Positions 24,801-37,100 of a stretch of 64,000 nt of DNA are shown here, piece after piece. The notes under the pieces were generated by a model. That model did not search any database. It was not told where the DNA came from and saw only the letters and a list, made by a program, of their open reading frames with translations. The stretch's first letter is position 1, and each line of letters begins with the position of its first letter. This DNA is from Parietaria judaica. Lineage: Eukaryota; Streptophyta; Magnoliopsida; Rosales; Urticaceae. The DNA lies in NCBI GenBank assembly GCA_954871525.1, contig OX940871.1, positions 16,460,532 to 16,524,531 on the forward strand, given 5' to 3'. A program made the translations under genes and the position numbers.

Positions 24801-27800
24801 GGTTTCCACTCTTCAGACCGACCTAGAAACATCCAAACCACATCTCCACCGATCAGACGTACCTCTATGTCTTAGGAACGTTCTGTCCAAAAATCACGAC
24901 GATCCGACGGTGAACGAGTGCGCAATGACGATTTTCCTGAGGGTCGACGAAACTGGGCGGAAACCGCGAATTTACTCTCTTTCTCTTTCTCTTGTTTACT
25001 CTTACTCCTTCACTCTTGTATTTCTTCATCTCATCTAAGTCATTTATGACCTAGGCTTCATGGGCCGGGTACATGAATCAATGGGTCAAAAATAACCCAC
25101 ATTGTTGGGCCTCCAAATAGGAGGGATACCCAACAAACTCCCCCGACCGACTAGTTGGAGGGCAATGTCAACCCGGCGACCGAGCGACAAAACTCAAACT
25201 TCCCTCTCGGCAAAACCTTCGTCAACATATCGGAACCATTGTCATCGGTGTGAATCTTCTCGAGCTCCATCAACTTAGAATCCAATGCGTCACGGATCCA
25301 ATGATAACGAACATCAATGTGCTTCGACCTTGAGTGAAACGAGGAGTTCTTCGCTAAATGAATGGCGCTTTGATTATCACAAAACAAGACATATTTTTCT
25401 TGTTTGACCCCAAGCTCCATTGTAAATTTCCTCAACCACAACAAATCTTTCGCCGCTTCAACGGCGGCAATGAACTCGGCCTCGGTAGTAGAGAGTGCAA
25501 CACACTTTTGCAACTTCGATTGCCATGCCACGGCTCCCCCGGAAAAAGTCACCATATGCCCCGAAGTAGATTTTCGATCATCCAAGCTTCCGGCTAGATC
25601 CGAATCCGTATAACCAACTAACGTAGGCTTCTCGCATCCCAAAGCTAGTCTCAAATTCGAAGTCCCCCAGAGATATCTCATAACCCACTTCACGGCCTCC
25701 CAATGATGTCTTCCCGGATTTGAGAGATAACGACTCACCATTCCCACGGCGTGGGCAATATCCGGCCTCGTACAAACCATGGCGTACATCAAACTACCAA
25801 CCGCCGACGAGTATGGAACGTTCTTCATACTTGACTTTTCACCATCGGTAGATGGACATTGTTGGTGGCTAAGCTTGAAATGAGAAGCAAGCGGAATGCT
25901 CACCGCTTTTGCTTCATCCATCTTGAAACGCCGAAGAACTTTCTCGATGTATGATTCTTGAGACAAGTACAACTTCCTCGCCTCTCGATGACGAAACATC
26001 TCAATTCCAAGGATCTTTTTCGCTTGTCCCAAATCCTTCATCGCAAAAGACTCACTCAAAGTCTTCTTTAACTCTTCAATCCGAGCAATGTTCTTTCCGA
26101 CAATAAGCATATCGTCAACATAGAGCAAAAGGATAATGAAATCACCATCGGAGAAATTGCGCACAAACACACAATGATCGGCATTTGTCATCTTGTAGCC
26201 ATGTTTAACCATCACCGAGTTAAACTTTTTGTACCATTGTCGTGGTGCTTGTTTCAAACCGTAAAGACTCTTTACCAATTTGCAAACATAGTCTTCTTTA
26301 CCATTTTCTCGAAAACCCTCCGGTTGCTCCATGTAAATCTCTTCATGTAAATCACCGTGAAGAAAAGCCGTCTTCACGTCCATTTGCTCAACTTCCAAAT
26401 TAAGGCTAGCGGCTAGCCCAAGAACTACCCGAATGGATTGCATCTTCACCACGGGAGCAAAAATCTCGCTAAAGTCAATGCCTTTTCTTTGACTAAAGCC
26501 CTTTACCACCAAGCGAGCCTTGAACCGTTTTTGCAAAGTGCTTTCGTCTTGCTTCACACGATAAATCCATCGATTCTTTAACACCTTTTTACCATTTGGT
26601 AACTTCACCAATTCAAAAGTGTTATTCTCACGAAGCGATTGCATCTCATCTTCCATGGCATCCATCCACTCCTTTTTGTTTTCGTCATCCAAAGCTTCTT
26701 CAAAGCTTTCGGGTTCTTCGTCATCGGTGAGAAAGACATATTCGTTCGAGGGGTATCGAACGGAAGGATGTCTAACACGAGTGGACCGCCTCAACTCATT
26801 AGAAGGTTGCTCACTTTCATCTTCATGGCCAACCTCATTTTCAACATCAACAAAATCATTAGGATTTAAATGATTAACATGTAAATCCATACCTTGATTT
26901 TCAATTTGCACATCTTCGACAACGGTCGGGGTGGGAGCAAGATTAGTTGGTTCCGCATCAACTAATTTGTCATCTTCAAAGGTTGGAACTTCTTTCTCAA
27001 CTTTGTCGATATCTTCAATGGTGTAATCTTCCATGAATACAACATCACGACTACGAACAAGCTTTCTTGAAACCGGATCAAAGAAACGATATCCAAACTC
27101 ATCGAGCCCATAACCAACGAATATACATTTCTTGGTCTTGTCATCCAACTTCGACCTCTCATCCTTCGGAACGTGCACATATGCCATGCACCCAAACACT
27201 CGAAGATGGTCGTACGTGACATCTTTACCACTCCAAACACGGCTCGGGACATCAAACTTCAAAGGCACACAAGGTGTGAGATTTAGCACATGTACAACCG
27301 TACTCAATGCTTCGCCCCAAAAATACTTCGGCAACTTTGATTGAGAAAGCAAGCATCTCATTCTTTCAACCAAAGTTCTATTAATTCTTTCGGCCAACCC
27401 ATTCAATTGCGGTGTCTTCGGAGGAGACTTTTGGTGACGTATACCTTGCTCTCGGCAATATTCATCGAAAGGACCGATGTATTCTCCCCCGTTATCCGTT
27501 CGGACGCACTTGAGCTTTTTCCCCGTTTCTCGTTCAACCGACGCTTGAAACGACTTGAAGGTATCTAACACTTGATCTTTTGTCTTCAAGGTGTAAGCCC
27601 AAACTTTCCGAGAGTAATCGTCGATAAAAGTCACAAAGTAATAAGCACCGCCAAGAGACCGTGTCTTCATCGGCCCACAAACATCGGAATGTACCAAGTC
27701 TAACACTTGTGACTTTCTCTTTGGTTCAAAAGACCGAAACGATACGCGCCTTTGCTTTCCCGCCAAACAATGCGAGCATCTCTTCAACTTTGCGTTGGAA

Positions 27801-30707
27801 ACTCCAAATAGTGCATTCTTCTTCACCAAGATTTTCTCAAACCTTTCTCACTCATGTGACCCAAACGTTTGTGCCATAGTTCGGAAGAACTTTCATCCTC
27901 GCAAGTGTTGACATAGCATTTAGAACTCCCAAATTGCGCGACATACAAATTTGAGCGTCTTTTTCCTCTTGCAATCACCATTGAGCCTTTCTTTAGCTTC
28001 CATTCATTTTCCACGAAAGAGTTGCCATAACCTTCATCATCCAATTTTGAAACCGACAAGAGATTGAACCGAAGGTCCGGAACATGCTTCACATCTTTGA
28101 GAACTAGAGAAGTGCCATTACTAGTTTCAACACATACATCTCCAATTCCAATAACTTTTGAGTATACCTTGTTACCCATGCCGACAATACCAAAATCACC
28201 GGCCTTATAAGTGGAGTAAATATCGCGTCGTGAAGTCCCGTGCGAAGAAGCACCACTATCAACCACCCAACTCGTCTCATCGCGAGATAAATTGACACTT
28301 TCTTCATAATCATCACAAACGACAAAGAAATCATCAACAATAGCAACATTTTCATTATTGTTACCTTCTTTCTTGACATCGTTGTTGTTGTGGTTGATCT
28401 TCTTTCCCTTGCCTTCATTTCTCAACTTCCGGCAATACTTTCTAATGTGGCCTTTCAAGCCACAATGATGGCACTCAACATTAGCCCATCTATTTGAACC
28501 TCCACGCGACGCTCCTCGTGATGCACCACGGTTATTTGAACCCCGGGCATGATTTCTCCCCCTCGACTCGGTAACCAATACATCGGAATGTGAAGAGGAG
28601 CCTTGAGACTTTCTTCTCATATCTTCATTCAAAATACTACTCTTAGCCAAATCCATCGACATAATACCATCCGGAGCGGAATTAGACAACGACATCCTAA
28701 ACGTCTCCCACGAGTTCGGCAAAGTACCAAGAAGCCACAAACCTTGAATCTCATCATCCAATCTAAGATTCATCGTCGCCATTTGGTTCATAATTCCTTG
28801 GAAGTTATTCAAGTGATCGGTTATTGGCGTACCGTCATGATACTTCAAGGCTATCATTTGCTTGAGCAAGAACATCTTGTTATTCCCGGTCTTCCGTGCA
28901 TAAAGCTCCTCAAGCTTCCTCCAAAGGATGTTAGCACGAGTTTCACTAACCACATGGTTCCGAACATTGTCCTCCACCCATTGTCGAATGTACCCACAAA
29001 CTTGTCGATGCAACAAATTCCATTCTTCATCACTTTTTCCTTCGGGTTTCTCGGTAGAGAAAACCGGCAAGTGGAAATTCTTGACAAAGAGCGAGTCTTC
29101 CATTTTCCCTTTCCAAACATTGTAATCGGAACCGTTCAAACACTCCATTCGTGACGTGTTCGCCTCCATAGTCGCACAAAATCAAACTTGGCTCTGATAC
29201 CACTTTGTTGGGAGAAAGCGCAACGCAACGGAATCTCAATATCTCCCAATAGCCGCTGAAATATGAAGGCGATAATAATCGAAACACAACCACGAACACG
29301 AGACAATTTTAGCGTGGAAAAACCCCCAAAATGGAGTAAAAAACCACGGGACCCGTAGGCCGCTTAAAATCCACTATAATCAAGAGTGAGGTACAAACGA
29401 AGTCTTCCCTAGATAAAACTAGACGCATACATCATCATCATCAAGATCGAACACCAATCTCGGATTACAACAAACAAGCAAGAGAAGAATTTGTGAAAAA
29501 CGTTCTCACAAAACAGCCTCTGGTTTCCACTCTTCAGACCTACCTAGAAACATCCAAACCACATCTCCACCGATCAGAACGTACCTCTATGTCTTAGGAA
29601 CGTTCTGTCCAAAAATCACGACGATCCGATGGTGAACGAGTGCGCAATGATGATTTTCCTGAGGGTCGACGAAACTGGGCGGAAACCGCGAATTTACTCT
29701 CTTTCTCTTTCTCTTGTTTACTCTTACTCCTTCACTCTTGTATTTCTTCATCTCATCTAAGTCATTTATGACCTAGGCTTCATGGGCCGGGTACATGAAT
29801 CAATGGGTCAAAAATAACCCACATTGTTGGGCCTCCAAATAGGAGGGATACCCAACATAATATACAAATATTATGTAACGAATTTAAAATAATATTTATC
29901 AGAACACTTACGTAGAAAGGAAGCAATGCCCGTTCCAATGCCCAGGTAAAAGAACATCAACGATATCTGAGATTCAAAAAAAATAAAACATTACAACACA
30001 TATATATAACCCAAAAACCCTAAAAAAAAATTAGTGTCTAGTACGTACATTACACCAGGGTTCTAAAACCGCCAGAAACCTGCCAGTTTTCGGGCGGCGA
30101 CTAAGATATCATTTCTTCTTATACGAACCGGCTATTGATTGACATGAGTAATTTTTCGATTATCCCGCGGCGAATCACCCATTGATTCACATGAATTTTT
30201 ATTTTTTTTATTTTCCCGGTTTCCGGCGGCTACCCAGATAATCAGATATCATTTCCTCTTGTACGAATCACCCGTTGATTCACATTAATTTTCTTTCTTG
30301 ATTTTTTGACCATATATATAATCACTGTAATGCTGTACTTATATATATATATATATATGTATGTATATATATGAATTGTCTTAGTGGAAGACGACGAACA
30401 CAGGAAGGCAAGAGAAATAGAAGAAAAGTGCGTGGAATATTATAAAAACTCATAAGCTACGTTCTCAGAAAAGAATACTCACGCCGGCAGCTTGATCCCG
30501 GATATTGGACTGGTCGGGCTGGCCTAAGGAGTTGACGAGCTGGCCGAAGACGAGGGTCATCAGCGGCTGCGACAGCCCCGTCGCGATGGCGCCCATCGCC
30601 CCGACCACCATCAAAGCCACGTCGGCCCTGTCCGCGAACGAGAACAGCTTGTAGAAGGCCACCTTCTGCGCCGAATGCTCGTCCCTCTTCGGCTGTGACT
30701 CCTCCAT
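18885..30707 (-). CDS. ABCB: Full-size ABCB (P-glycoprotein/MDR-type) ABC transporter
   Basis: Twelve exons join in frame to 1247 residues: 30707-30483, 29966-29912, 23166-22991, 22879-22658, 22565-22327, 22248-21723, 21632-21359, 21264-20643, 20561-20333, 20262-19996, 19915-19652 and 19529-18885. The order is TMD1, NBD1, charged linker, TMD2, NBD2. NBD1 has Walker A GQSGSGKS (about 390-397), signature LSGGQ (494-498) and Walker [13 protein letters not shown]2 has GESGSGKS (about 1039-1046), LSGGQ (1144-1148) and ILLLDEATS. Such proteins export or import auxin, alkaloids or other hydrophobic compounds at the plasma membrane using ATP; the sequence resembles the ABCB4/ABCB11 group but does not fix the substrate. 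No stop or frameshift was seen. Intron 2 is about 6.7 kb because a Copia array sits in it. Intron 7 starts with GC instead of GT (21358). Confidence 0.92.
23221..23472 (-). repeat. Truncated LTR joined to gag
   Basis: This is about 250 bp of the LTR end next to ABCB exon 3. It matches the other LTRs from TGTTGGGAGAAAG up to GATCGAACACCAA, where the sequence switches to the protease region of the internal domain. Confidence 0.9.
23456..24448 (-). pseudogene. Truncated gag-protease of the second Copia unit
   Basis: It is nearly identical to the start of the 29169 frame: same [14 protein letters not shown] start, CCHC knuckle and [10 protein letters not shown]. It is cut after the protease active site at about 23472, where it runs into LTR sequence and stops at 23456. 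One knuckle-region residue differs between the copies (HIRNYC here, HIRKYC in the other). Integrase, reverse transcriptase and RNase H are missing. Confidence 0.9.
24469..24481 (-). promoter_or_regulatory. Primer-binding site of the second, truncated Copia unit
   Basis: The same TGGTATCAGAGCC motif follows the middle LTR. This shows that a second internal region begins here. Confidence 0.9.
24485..25135 (-). repeat. Middle LTR shared by the two Copia units
   Basis: It is 651 bp with TGTTGGG/CCCAACA ends. On the - strand it is preceded by a G-rich polypurine tract (GGTCGGGGGAGTT, about 25148-25136), so it is the 3' LTR of the first unit. It is followed by a primer site, so it also serves as the 5' LTR of the second. 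Confidence 0.9.
25151..29169 (-). pseudogene. Copia gag-pol polyprotein with one frameshift
   Basis: The frame from 29169 encodes gag (starting [14 protein letters not shown]), a CCHC knuckle ([14 protein letters not shown]), protease ([10 protein letters not shown]) and the pre-integrase motif [14 protein letters not shown], then stops at 27823. The continuation ([44 protein letters not shown]; reverse transcriptase [10 protein letters not shown]; RNase [10 protein letters not shown] and [11 protein letters not shown]) is in another frame and runs to 25151. The two frames overlap around 27829, so one small indel there breaks the polyprotein. All other domains are intact. The gag and protease motifs resemble Tork/Tnt1-type Copia elements. 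Confidence 0.88.
29190..29202 (-). promoter_or_regulatory. Primer-binding site of the first intronic Copia unit
   Basis: TGGTATCAGAGCC on the - strand follows the 5' LTR after a short AAG spacer; it is complementary to initiator-Met tRNA. Confidence 0.9.
29206..29857 (-). repeat. 5' LTR of the intronic Copia element
   Basis: It is 652 bp with ends TGTTGGG...CCCAACA on either strand. Compared with the middle LTR it shows a handful of substitutions and one 1-bp indel (near 29578). Confidence 0.9.
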
Positions 30708-32615
30708 GACCGCGTCTTGTAGTGCAGAGAGATAGAGAGCCTATGTATAATATACGAGATCAGAATTATTTAATGCCAAAACACCATTAAATGTGACGAT
30801 AATAGAAATTATTAATTTACTACTATGATTTAAGCTGGGAAAGTAGTCAAGAGGCTCGTCAACGCTTCCGATTCCTAGAACACGTGATGTTTTTTTTTTA
30901 GAAATTATTATTATGTACAGCAATTAGCAATGCCATATTTGCTTTGTATTGTAACATTCACATAATTTTATTTTTATTAATTATTGCAACTTACTATATA
31001 CTATGCACACATTATAACAAAGTTGAATCAATCGGTCCAAATTAAAGAGATATAAGATCAGACAGCTCTTATAATCAAGTCGATCGGCACATATTAACTG
31101 ATTTTTCTTTACTATCAGTCAAGCAAAGTTACCTATCTATATAACCAAGTCCATATAGGCACATATTTTGATGCTTAAGAATTGTTATTCAAATTAAACT
31201 GGATCAGATTCAACATTCAAATAAATGGAAGCCAAAAAAAAATGAAATATATATACATAATAAAGTTACAAAAACAAAAAAGGAAAAATCATTATCTATC
31301 ATTAATTAAGATTATTAACCTATTTTCCGGTACCAAGAACACAAAAATAAATCACTAATAACAATAAATTTCATAACTATAACATGCATAGTATAGTGAA
31401 TTGTGCTAAACTCTAAAATTTAGAGCAAAAATTCAGTACTTAACAAATATTATAGGTAAGCACTCGAATTCCAACGCATTATGCTCAAAATCTAACATAT
31501 ATCCTAAAAAACAAATAGAAAGTCGTACTGGGGACGTGTTCGAGGAGAGTATTGCCGCGTCGGTGAGAGAGGAGTTACGAGCCGGGGAGTAGTCACGGTC
31601 GCTGAAGAGAGTAAACATCACAGACCGATTAGTGAGTAAGTAAATTAAGCAGGATCATGGCCCTTAGTAAAAATATTCCAGCGAATTGATTGATAAATGC
31701 ATGAGAAATGAAACATATAAATTAACAGCCTTAGAGGACGCTTCTACATTAATATTAAAGCACAAATAAACAGTTACCACATAAACTATAACTAAACTAT
31801 TTGTAAAAATTTAATCATGAAGCGGTGATCAACATTGAAAACTTACAGGAGGCCGGCAAACTAAGGGCCGGAGAGGGCCGATGAACTTATGTAAACCCGA
31901 CCGACTCAGGGCGATGGTCGATGAATTGAGGTCTTGTGAGGGCCAGTGGAACACAAAAAAAAAAATCACAGAAACAGTTTTACATACACAACTCAAATTC
32001 ATATACAATTGAAGATGATTTTTCAAAGTTTTGAGACTGGCTGACAAAGCAGAGAATCACCGACTAACACGGTGGGAGAAGAGTCGTTCTTGGACGACTC
32101 TTCTCCCTCCACGCGCGACTCATCATAGCACGGTGATAACGAACTCACAATGGGTGCCCACCGTGTTAACAATGAGAGAATGGCTGCGAACCAAGAGAGG
32201 TGATGCAAAATTAATAGTCATGATAGGATTATATGGAAATTTCATAGAGATACATCAAGGGTCACTCGTTTAAAATGTTTGAAAATTTAGAAATAACCAA
32301 CTAAATGAAATGGAAGAGATTTATGAGGGAATAGGTACGGTTCATTAACCATTACAGAAAAAAGGTACGGTTCATTTTGTTTAAAATAAATATGTCAGAT
32401 TAATGTACGTATTAAAAGTAATGGAAGAACAAATGTACTCAAGAATTTATAAAAGGAACCTATTTAAAGCAATAAGAATGTGTAATCAATTTGAGTTAAC
32501 AGGCGCATAGTTGGCACTGGAGTTAATCATTTGAAGACAATAAAATTCAAAATTCTTTCAAAAAAAATAGGATTTTTAGTTTTTTTTTTAATTAGATGGC
32601 ATTATTGTCAAAGAT
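30708..32615. other. ABCB upstream region; no other gene seen
   Basis: The stretch next to 30708 should hold the ABCB promoter and 5' UTR; it is AT-rich and I cannot point to a clear TATA box. The rest has only short, unsupported frames. A hairpin at 32075-32106 is listed separately. Confidence 0.5.
32075..32106. repeat. Perfect 13-bp hairpin
   Basis: GGAGAAGAGTCGT and ACGACTCTTCTCC are separated by a 6-base loop. A second pair, ACACGGTGGG near 32067 and CCCACCGTGT near 32158, encloses it. The function is unknown; it could be the core of an old foldback element. Confidence 0.7.
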
Positions 32616-32689
32616 CAGGGCCGGCCTTTGGGCTAGGCCATGTAGGCCCAGGCTTAGGACCCCACAATTCAGGAAAAAAATTACCCCAC

Positions 32690-32766
32690 AAAACTTCATT
32701 ATTTGGCTTTTTTGTTCTAAAACTTCATTACGGCCCCAAATAATGAAGTTTTAGAACAAAAAGGCC
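32690..32766. repeat. Foldback sequence near the hAT left end
   Basis: AAAACTTCATTATTTGG (32690-32706) pairs perfectly with CCAAATAATGAAGTTTT. A second arrangement pairs about 26 bases at 32705-32730 with 32741-32766 around a 10-base loop, with one mismatch. The two hairpins are mutually exclusive. Confidence 0.75.
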
Positions 32767-33713
32767 ATGCTATCACTACGTCATCTAATTGCAAAGTTCA
32801 AGAGTGGAGTCTTCACGTAGAGACAGAAAATGTGGTGGGATCCTTTTTATTTAATATTTAAAAGGGGTAGTAAAGAGATTTGTGATGAGTTCTCTCAAAA
32901 ACAAAAACAAAAAAGATTAATGAGACTTTTTTTGAAATTTGTTTTATCATGTTAACAATCAAGTATGTATAGAGAGCGTTTTGGGACGCCTTACAGTCAC
33001 AAGAATAATCGAAAGAACACAAATAAATATGAACGTGAATACCCTTGATTTGTTATGATTCCGAGAGGACTCGGTTTCTTCCGTTTAATAGCTTGGATAA
33101 TCGGAGATTACACACTCTAGCCCTTGGGAAATCGAGAATACTATGAATAAGCAAACTCGATAACACAAGACTTTCTCTCTCAAAACTCACGGCTTAATGA
33201 TACTGAATATCTTGAACAACGAGTTTACATGCATATTTATATGCCTAGGGTTTCTAGATTAATCCCACAAATCGTGCTAGGGTTTCCCCTCTTTTAGCTC
33301 TTATTGTTGTTATCCTTCCTTGAATGCGTTGGATATCCCACGAAATCCTCAATTGAATGAACGAATTTCCCTCCTTTTCGCGATCTCGACTTGCTTCTTC
33401 TTTTAAATCAATTGGGTTTTCCCGATGAGACTCGCATTCGATAAGCCTTTGTCCGATACGCTCTCTTGGGCGATAAGGTCTTGCTTCCCGATAAGCTTTG
33501 TTGATGTGACGCGATGAGGTGTCTTAACGCTCGCAGGCCTTGATCTTCTTGGGCGTTATCGCTATTGGGCCTTAAACTGCTCTACCTTTTGGTGGGCCTC
33601 AAATCTTCAAGTATCCTTGCCTCTATTTTTCGTCATTTGGGCATAAAACGACATCAGAAGTGTTGAGGGACGATTTGACAAAATCTGACCTCAACACTAT
33701 GTTATTAAAACTT

Positions 33714-34041
33714 TGTTAGTATTTATATAAAGTGGATAAGCTTGAACCTTATCTCTAACAAGTTGTACTTAGTTTGCTTAGCTACTTGCTGACGTTTATT
33801 TTCTTGCCTATCAAGGATATGTAAGGATAGATTTGTAATTTCCTAAGAAAATATGAGCCTATATAAAGGACTCTCACTAGTGTTTGTACCCACCTCTCAC
33901 TTCTACAATCAGAGAAAGAATTCTCCAGCTCTCCATATTAACATATATATATATAAACATTAGAGAGAAAACATGGGTGGTGCTCTAAGGTTTTATTTTA
34001 TTATACTTTGTGGCAAAAGTTCCACATAGTTAGAACTAACA
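33714..34041 (+). repeat. 5' LTR of the nested Copia element
   Basis: It runs from TGTTAGTATT to GAACTAACA, giving TGTTA/TAACA inverted ends. A TATA box is at 33861-33866 (CTATATAAAGG). The exact 5' edge is uncertain because the right copy starts 14 bases further in. Confidence 0.75.
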
Positions 34042-34043
34042 TT

Positions 34044-34056
34044 TGGTATCAGAGCG
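34044..34056 (+). promoter_or_regulatory. Primer-binding site of the nested Copia element
   Basis: TGGTATCAGAGCG follows the LTR after two bases; it matches the Met-tRNA primer site except for the last base. Confidence 0.85.
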
Positions 34057-34198
34057 AGGTTGTGGGTATTGTTGTCAGGTCTCTTGACATTCTTAGTATG
34101 CTCTGTGGTTGCGGTTCTGACTGATCTTCCACATCAGAAACGATTTCTTGAGATTTTTTTGTGAGAGATTTTCTTTGTGTCGAGGTACTGCCAACACG

Positions 34199-37100
34199 AT
34201 GGGTGATCTCCAAATTGTCGGAGGTATCAAGAAACTCAACAGCAATAACTACAACACATGGACGACATGCATGATGTCCTATTTTCAAGGGCACGACCTA
34301 TGGGAGGTCGTCGGCGGAAGCGAAACTACGCCGCCGGAAGAAGATGCTAACGGCACCTTGCGCAAATGGAAAATCAAAGCAGGCAAAGCGATGTTCGCCC
34401 TGAAGACCACCGTTGAAGAAGAGATATTAGAGCACATTCGGGACGACAAGACGCCTAAAGAAGCATGGGAGACGTTCGTGACACTTTTCTCAAAGAAGAA
34501 TGATGCGAGGCTACAGCTCTTGGAGAACGAGCTGCTATCGATCTCACAACGCGACGTGACGATTGCTCAGTATTTTCACAAGGTCAAGTCGATATGTCGT
34601 GAGATTAGCGATCTCGATCCGAAGTCCGTCATCGGAGAGGCTCGTATGAAGAGAATCATCATCTACGGATTGAGATCGGAATATCGGAGCTTTGTAATTG
34701 TTGTACAAGGATGGCCCGTTCAACCATCACTTGTAGAGTTTGAGAATTTTCTAGCAAGCCAAGAAGCAATGGCTAAGCAAACGGGAGGCGTCACAACGAA
34801 GAATGAAGAGGAGAAGCATCTCCTGCTTATTCAAGCTCATCGAGTCGTGGCGGGTACGACGGAGATATTCGAGCGCGTGGTAGAGGCCGAGGACGAGGGC
34901 GAGGTCGTGACATGCGAGGTCGCGACAGTATCTTACCCCGCCAGGAAGGCACCACGGCCCGAAGAGACAAGAGCACGGTGAAGTGCTATGATTGTCAGAA
35001 GATCGGGCACTATGCATCGGAATGCCGCAGTAGGAAGCACGCCGACGAAGCGAATCTGACAAGATTCCAAGAAGACGAGCAAATGCTTATGTTCGCCCAG
35101 CAGGAGATGAATGTTGAAGTGCGGAGAGTCGAGGAGACGAGCGTCGAAGGCGAGCTCGACGCCGAGCCCGAGCGAGAATCGGTCAGAGAGAAGACCGAAT
35201 TGGAGGAGCCAGTCGACGTGAAGTCGAGCCCGGAGCCCGAGCTAATGATGGCCGAGAAGAGGCCCAACCCGGAGAAGATGGCCGACGAGACGGTCATGCT
35301 TATCAAGGACAAGGTTATTGTGAACCTCCTCGTAGACGGAGAGAAGAATGTCTATACCGACGTCTGGTATTTAGACAATGGTGCAAGCAACCACATGACG
35401 GGAGATCGAGCTAAGTTTAAAGAGCTCGATGAGAAGATCACAGGGAGCATGAAGTTCGGCGATAAATCAATCGTCGAAATCAGAGGCCGAGGGTTGATCA
35501 TGTTCCAGTGCAAGAACGGAGACCAAAGCCTACTGACCCAGGTATACTACATCACGAAACTGAAGAGTAACATCATCAGCCTTGGTCAGATGACGGAAGT
35601 CGGTAACACGGTGGTGATGGCCGGCTCATACCTGAAGATGTGGAACCAAAGCGGCGCCCTGTTGATGAAGGTGAAGAGAACGCCGAACAGGTTGTACAAG
35701 ATACTCCTGGAGACGGGCCAACCCGTCTGCTTAATGGCGTCCCTGGCAGACCCAGCTTGGTTGTGGCACGCACGAATTGGGCACGTAAATTTCTACGCGC
35801 TCAAGATGATGGGAGATAAGAAGATGGCATTTTGGGTACCGAAGATTGAACACCCCAACCAGCTGTGTGAATGATGCATGGTCGCGAAACAGGCGAGAGT
35901 TCCATTTCCGATCAAGGCCAAGTTCCGAGCAGAGTGACACCTCCAACTGGTGCACGCTTACCTGTGTGGTCCAATCACCCAGGCCACTCTAGCCGGAAAC
36001 AAGTACTTCTTTTTACTTGTTGATGATTACAGCCGTTGGATGTGGGTTTATACACTCAAGGAGAATAGTGGAGCGCTTGAAGTCTTCAAGAAGTTCAAGA
36101 GGCTCGTCGAGAACCAGTCTGGACATAAACTGAAGACCCTGCGAACAGATCGAGGTGGAGAGTTCACGTCCCAACAGTTTGGAGAATTCTGCAATGAAGA
36201 AGGATTCGAACGCCACCTCACTACACCATACACGCCCCAGTAAAACGGTGTGGTCGAGAGAAGAAACCGGACTGTGATGGACATTGCAAGGAGTTTGCTG
36301 AAGAGCATGCAAGTCCCGACAAAGTTATGGGGAGAAGCAGTACGACATGCGGCTACTTGATGAACCTTCTACCGACAAAGGTGCTAGGCGAGCGCACCCC
36401 TTACCAAGTTTGGAAAGGGAAGAAACCTCATCTGGAGCATTTGAAAGTGTTTAGATGCACCGTACATGTGAATACTGTGGGACCAAACCTCAAAAAGCTC
36501 GATGATCGGAGTCAACCAATGGTGTACCTTGGCGCCGAAGAAGGGAGCAAGGCACACAGACTCTACGACCCCCGACGCGGCAAAGCGCATGTGAGCAGAG
36601 ACGCCGTGTTCGAAGAAGAAAAGAAATGGGATTGGCGAGACGAGAACAGAGAGCCGGAACAGAACTCGGTTGAGTTTATACTCGAAAGGAAGAGGCGATC
36701 GAGCAAGAAGAAGGAGAGAATCCCTTCCAAAGACTAGCAACGCCCAGTTCGGCTAGAACTAGCACGACTGGAACCAGCTCACCGCCAGGCTCGCCTAACC
36801 CAGGATCAGGAATGAACACCCCGATCCCAATGATAGCTAGTTTGGGAGGAACCAACTCGGGAGAATCGTCGATCAAGGACGGACCAAGAGGGTTTCGTAC
36901 CCTGTCCGACGTCTATGAAGAAGCGCGAGAGCTTGATTTGAGCCCGGAGGAGCTCATGCTAGTTAGTGAAGAGGAACCAACCAACTACCGCGAGGCAGCC
37001 ATCGAGAAAGAATGGCAAGAAGCGATGAAGCGAGAGTTGGAGTCCATTGAAAAGAATCAGACATGGGAACTAGTCGACCTTCCAAAAGGTCATAAGTCCA

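Larger units (their letters stand above)
23221..29857 (-). mobile_element. Copia retrotransposon array with three LTR copies inside ABCB intron 2
   Basis: Read on the - strand, the order is: LTR (29857-29206), primer site, gag-pol (29169-25151), LTR (25135-24485), primer site, partial gag (24448 to about 23472), truncated LTR (about 23472-23221). Two units thus share the middle LTR, and the second unit has lost everything from the protease region to the middle of its 3' LTR. The two full LTRs differ at about seven positions over 651-652 bp. No 5-bp target duplication is evident: the outer flanks are ATCTT on the left and TAATA on the right. The whole array must be spliced out of ABCB pre-mRNA and is transcribed in the same direction as ABCB. 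Confidence 0.9.

Noticed and set aside
25358..27879. Several + strand frames of 65-85 codons across the intronic Copia element
   Set aside because: They are antisense shadows of the - strand gag-pol frame.
34044..34056. Met-tRNA-like sequences near LTRs considered as tRNA genes
   Set aside because: They are only 13-base primer-binding sites next to LTRs; no cloverleaf is present.
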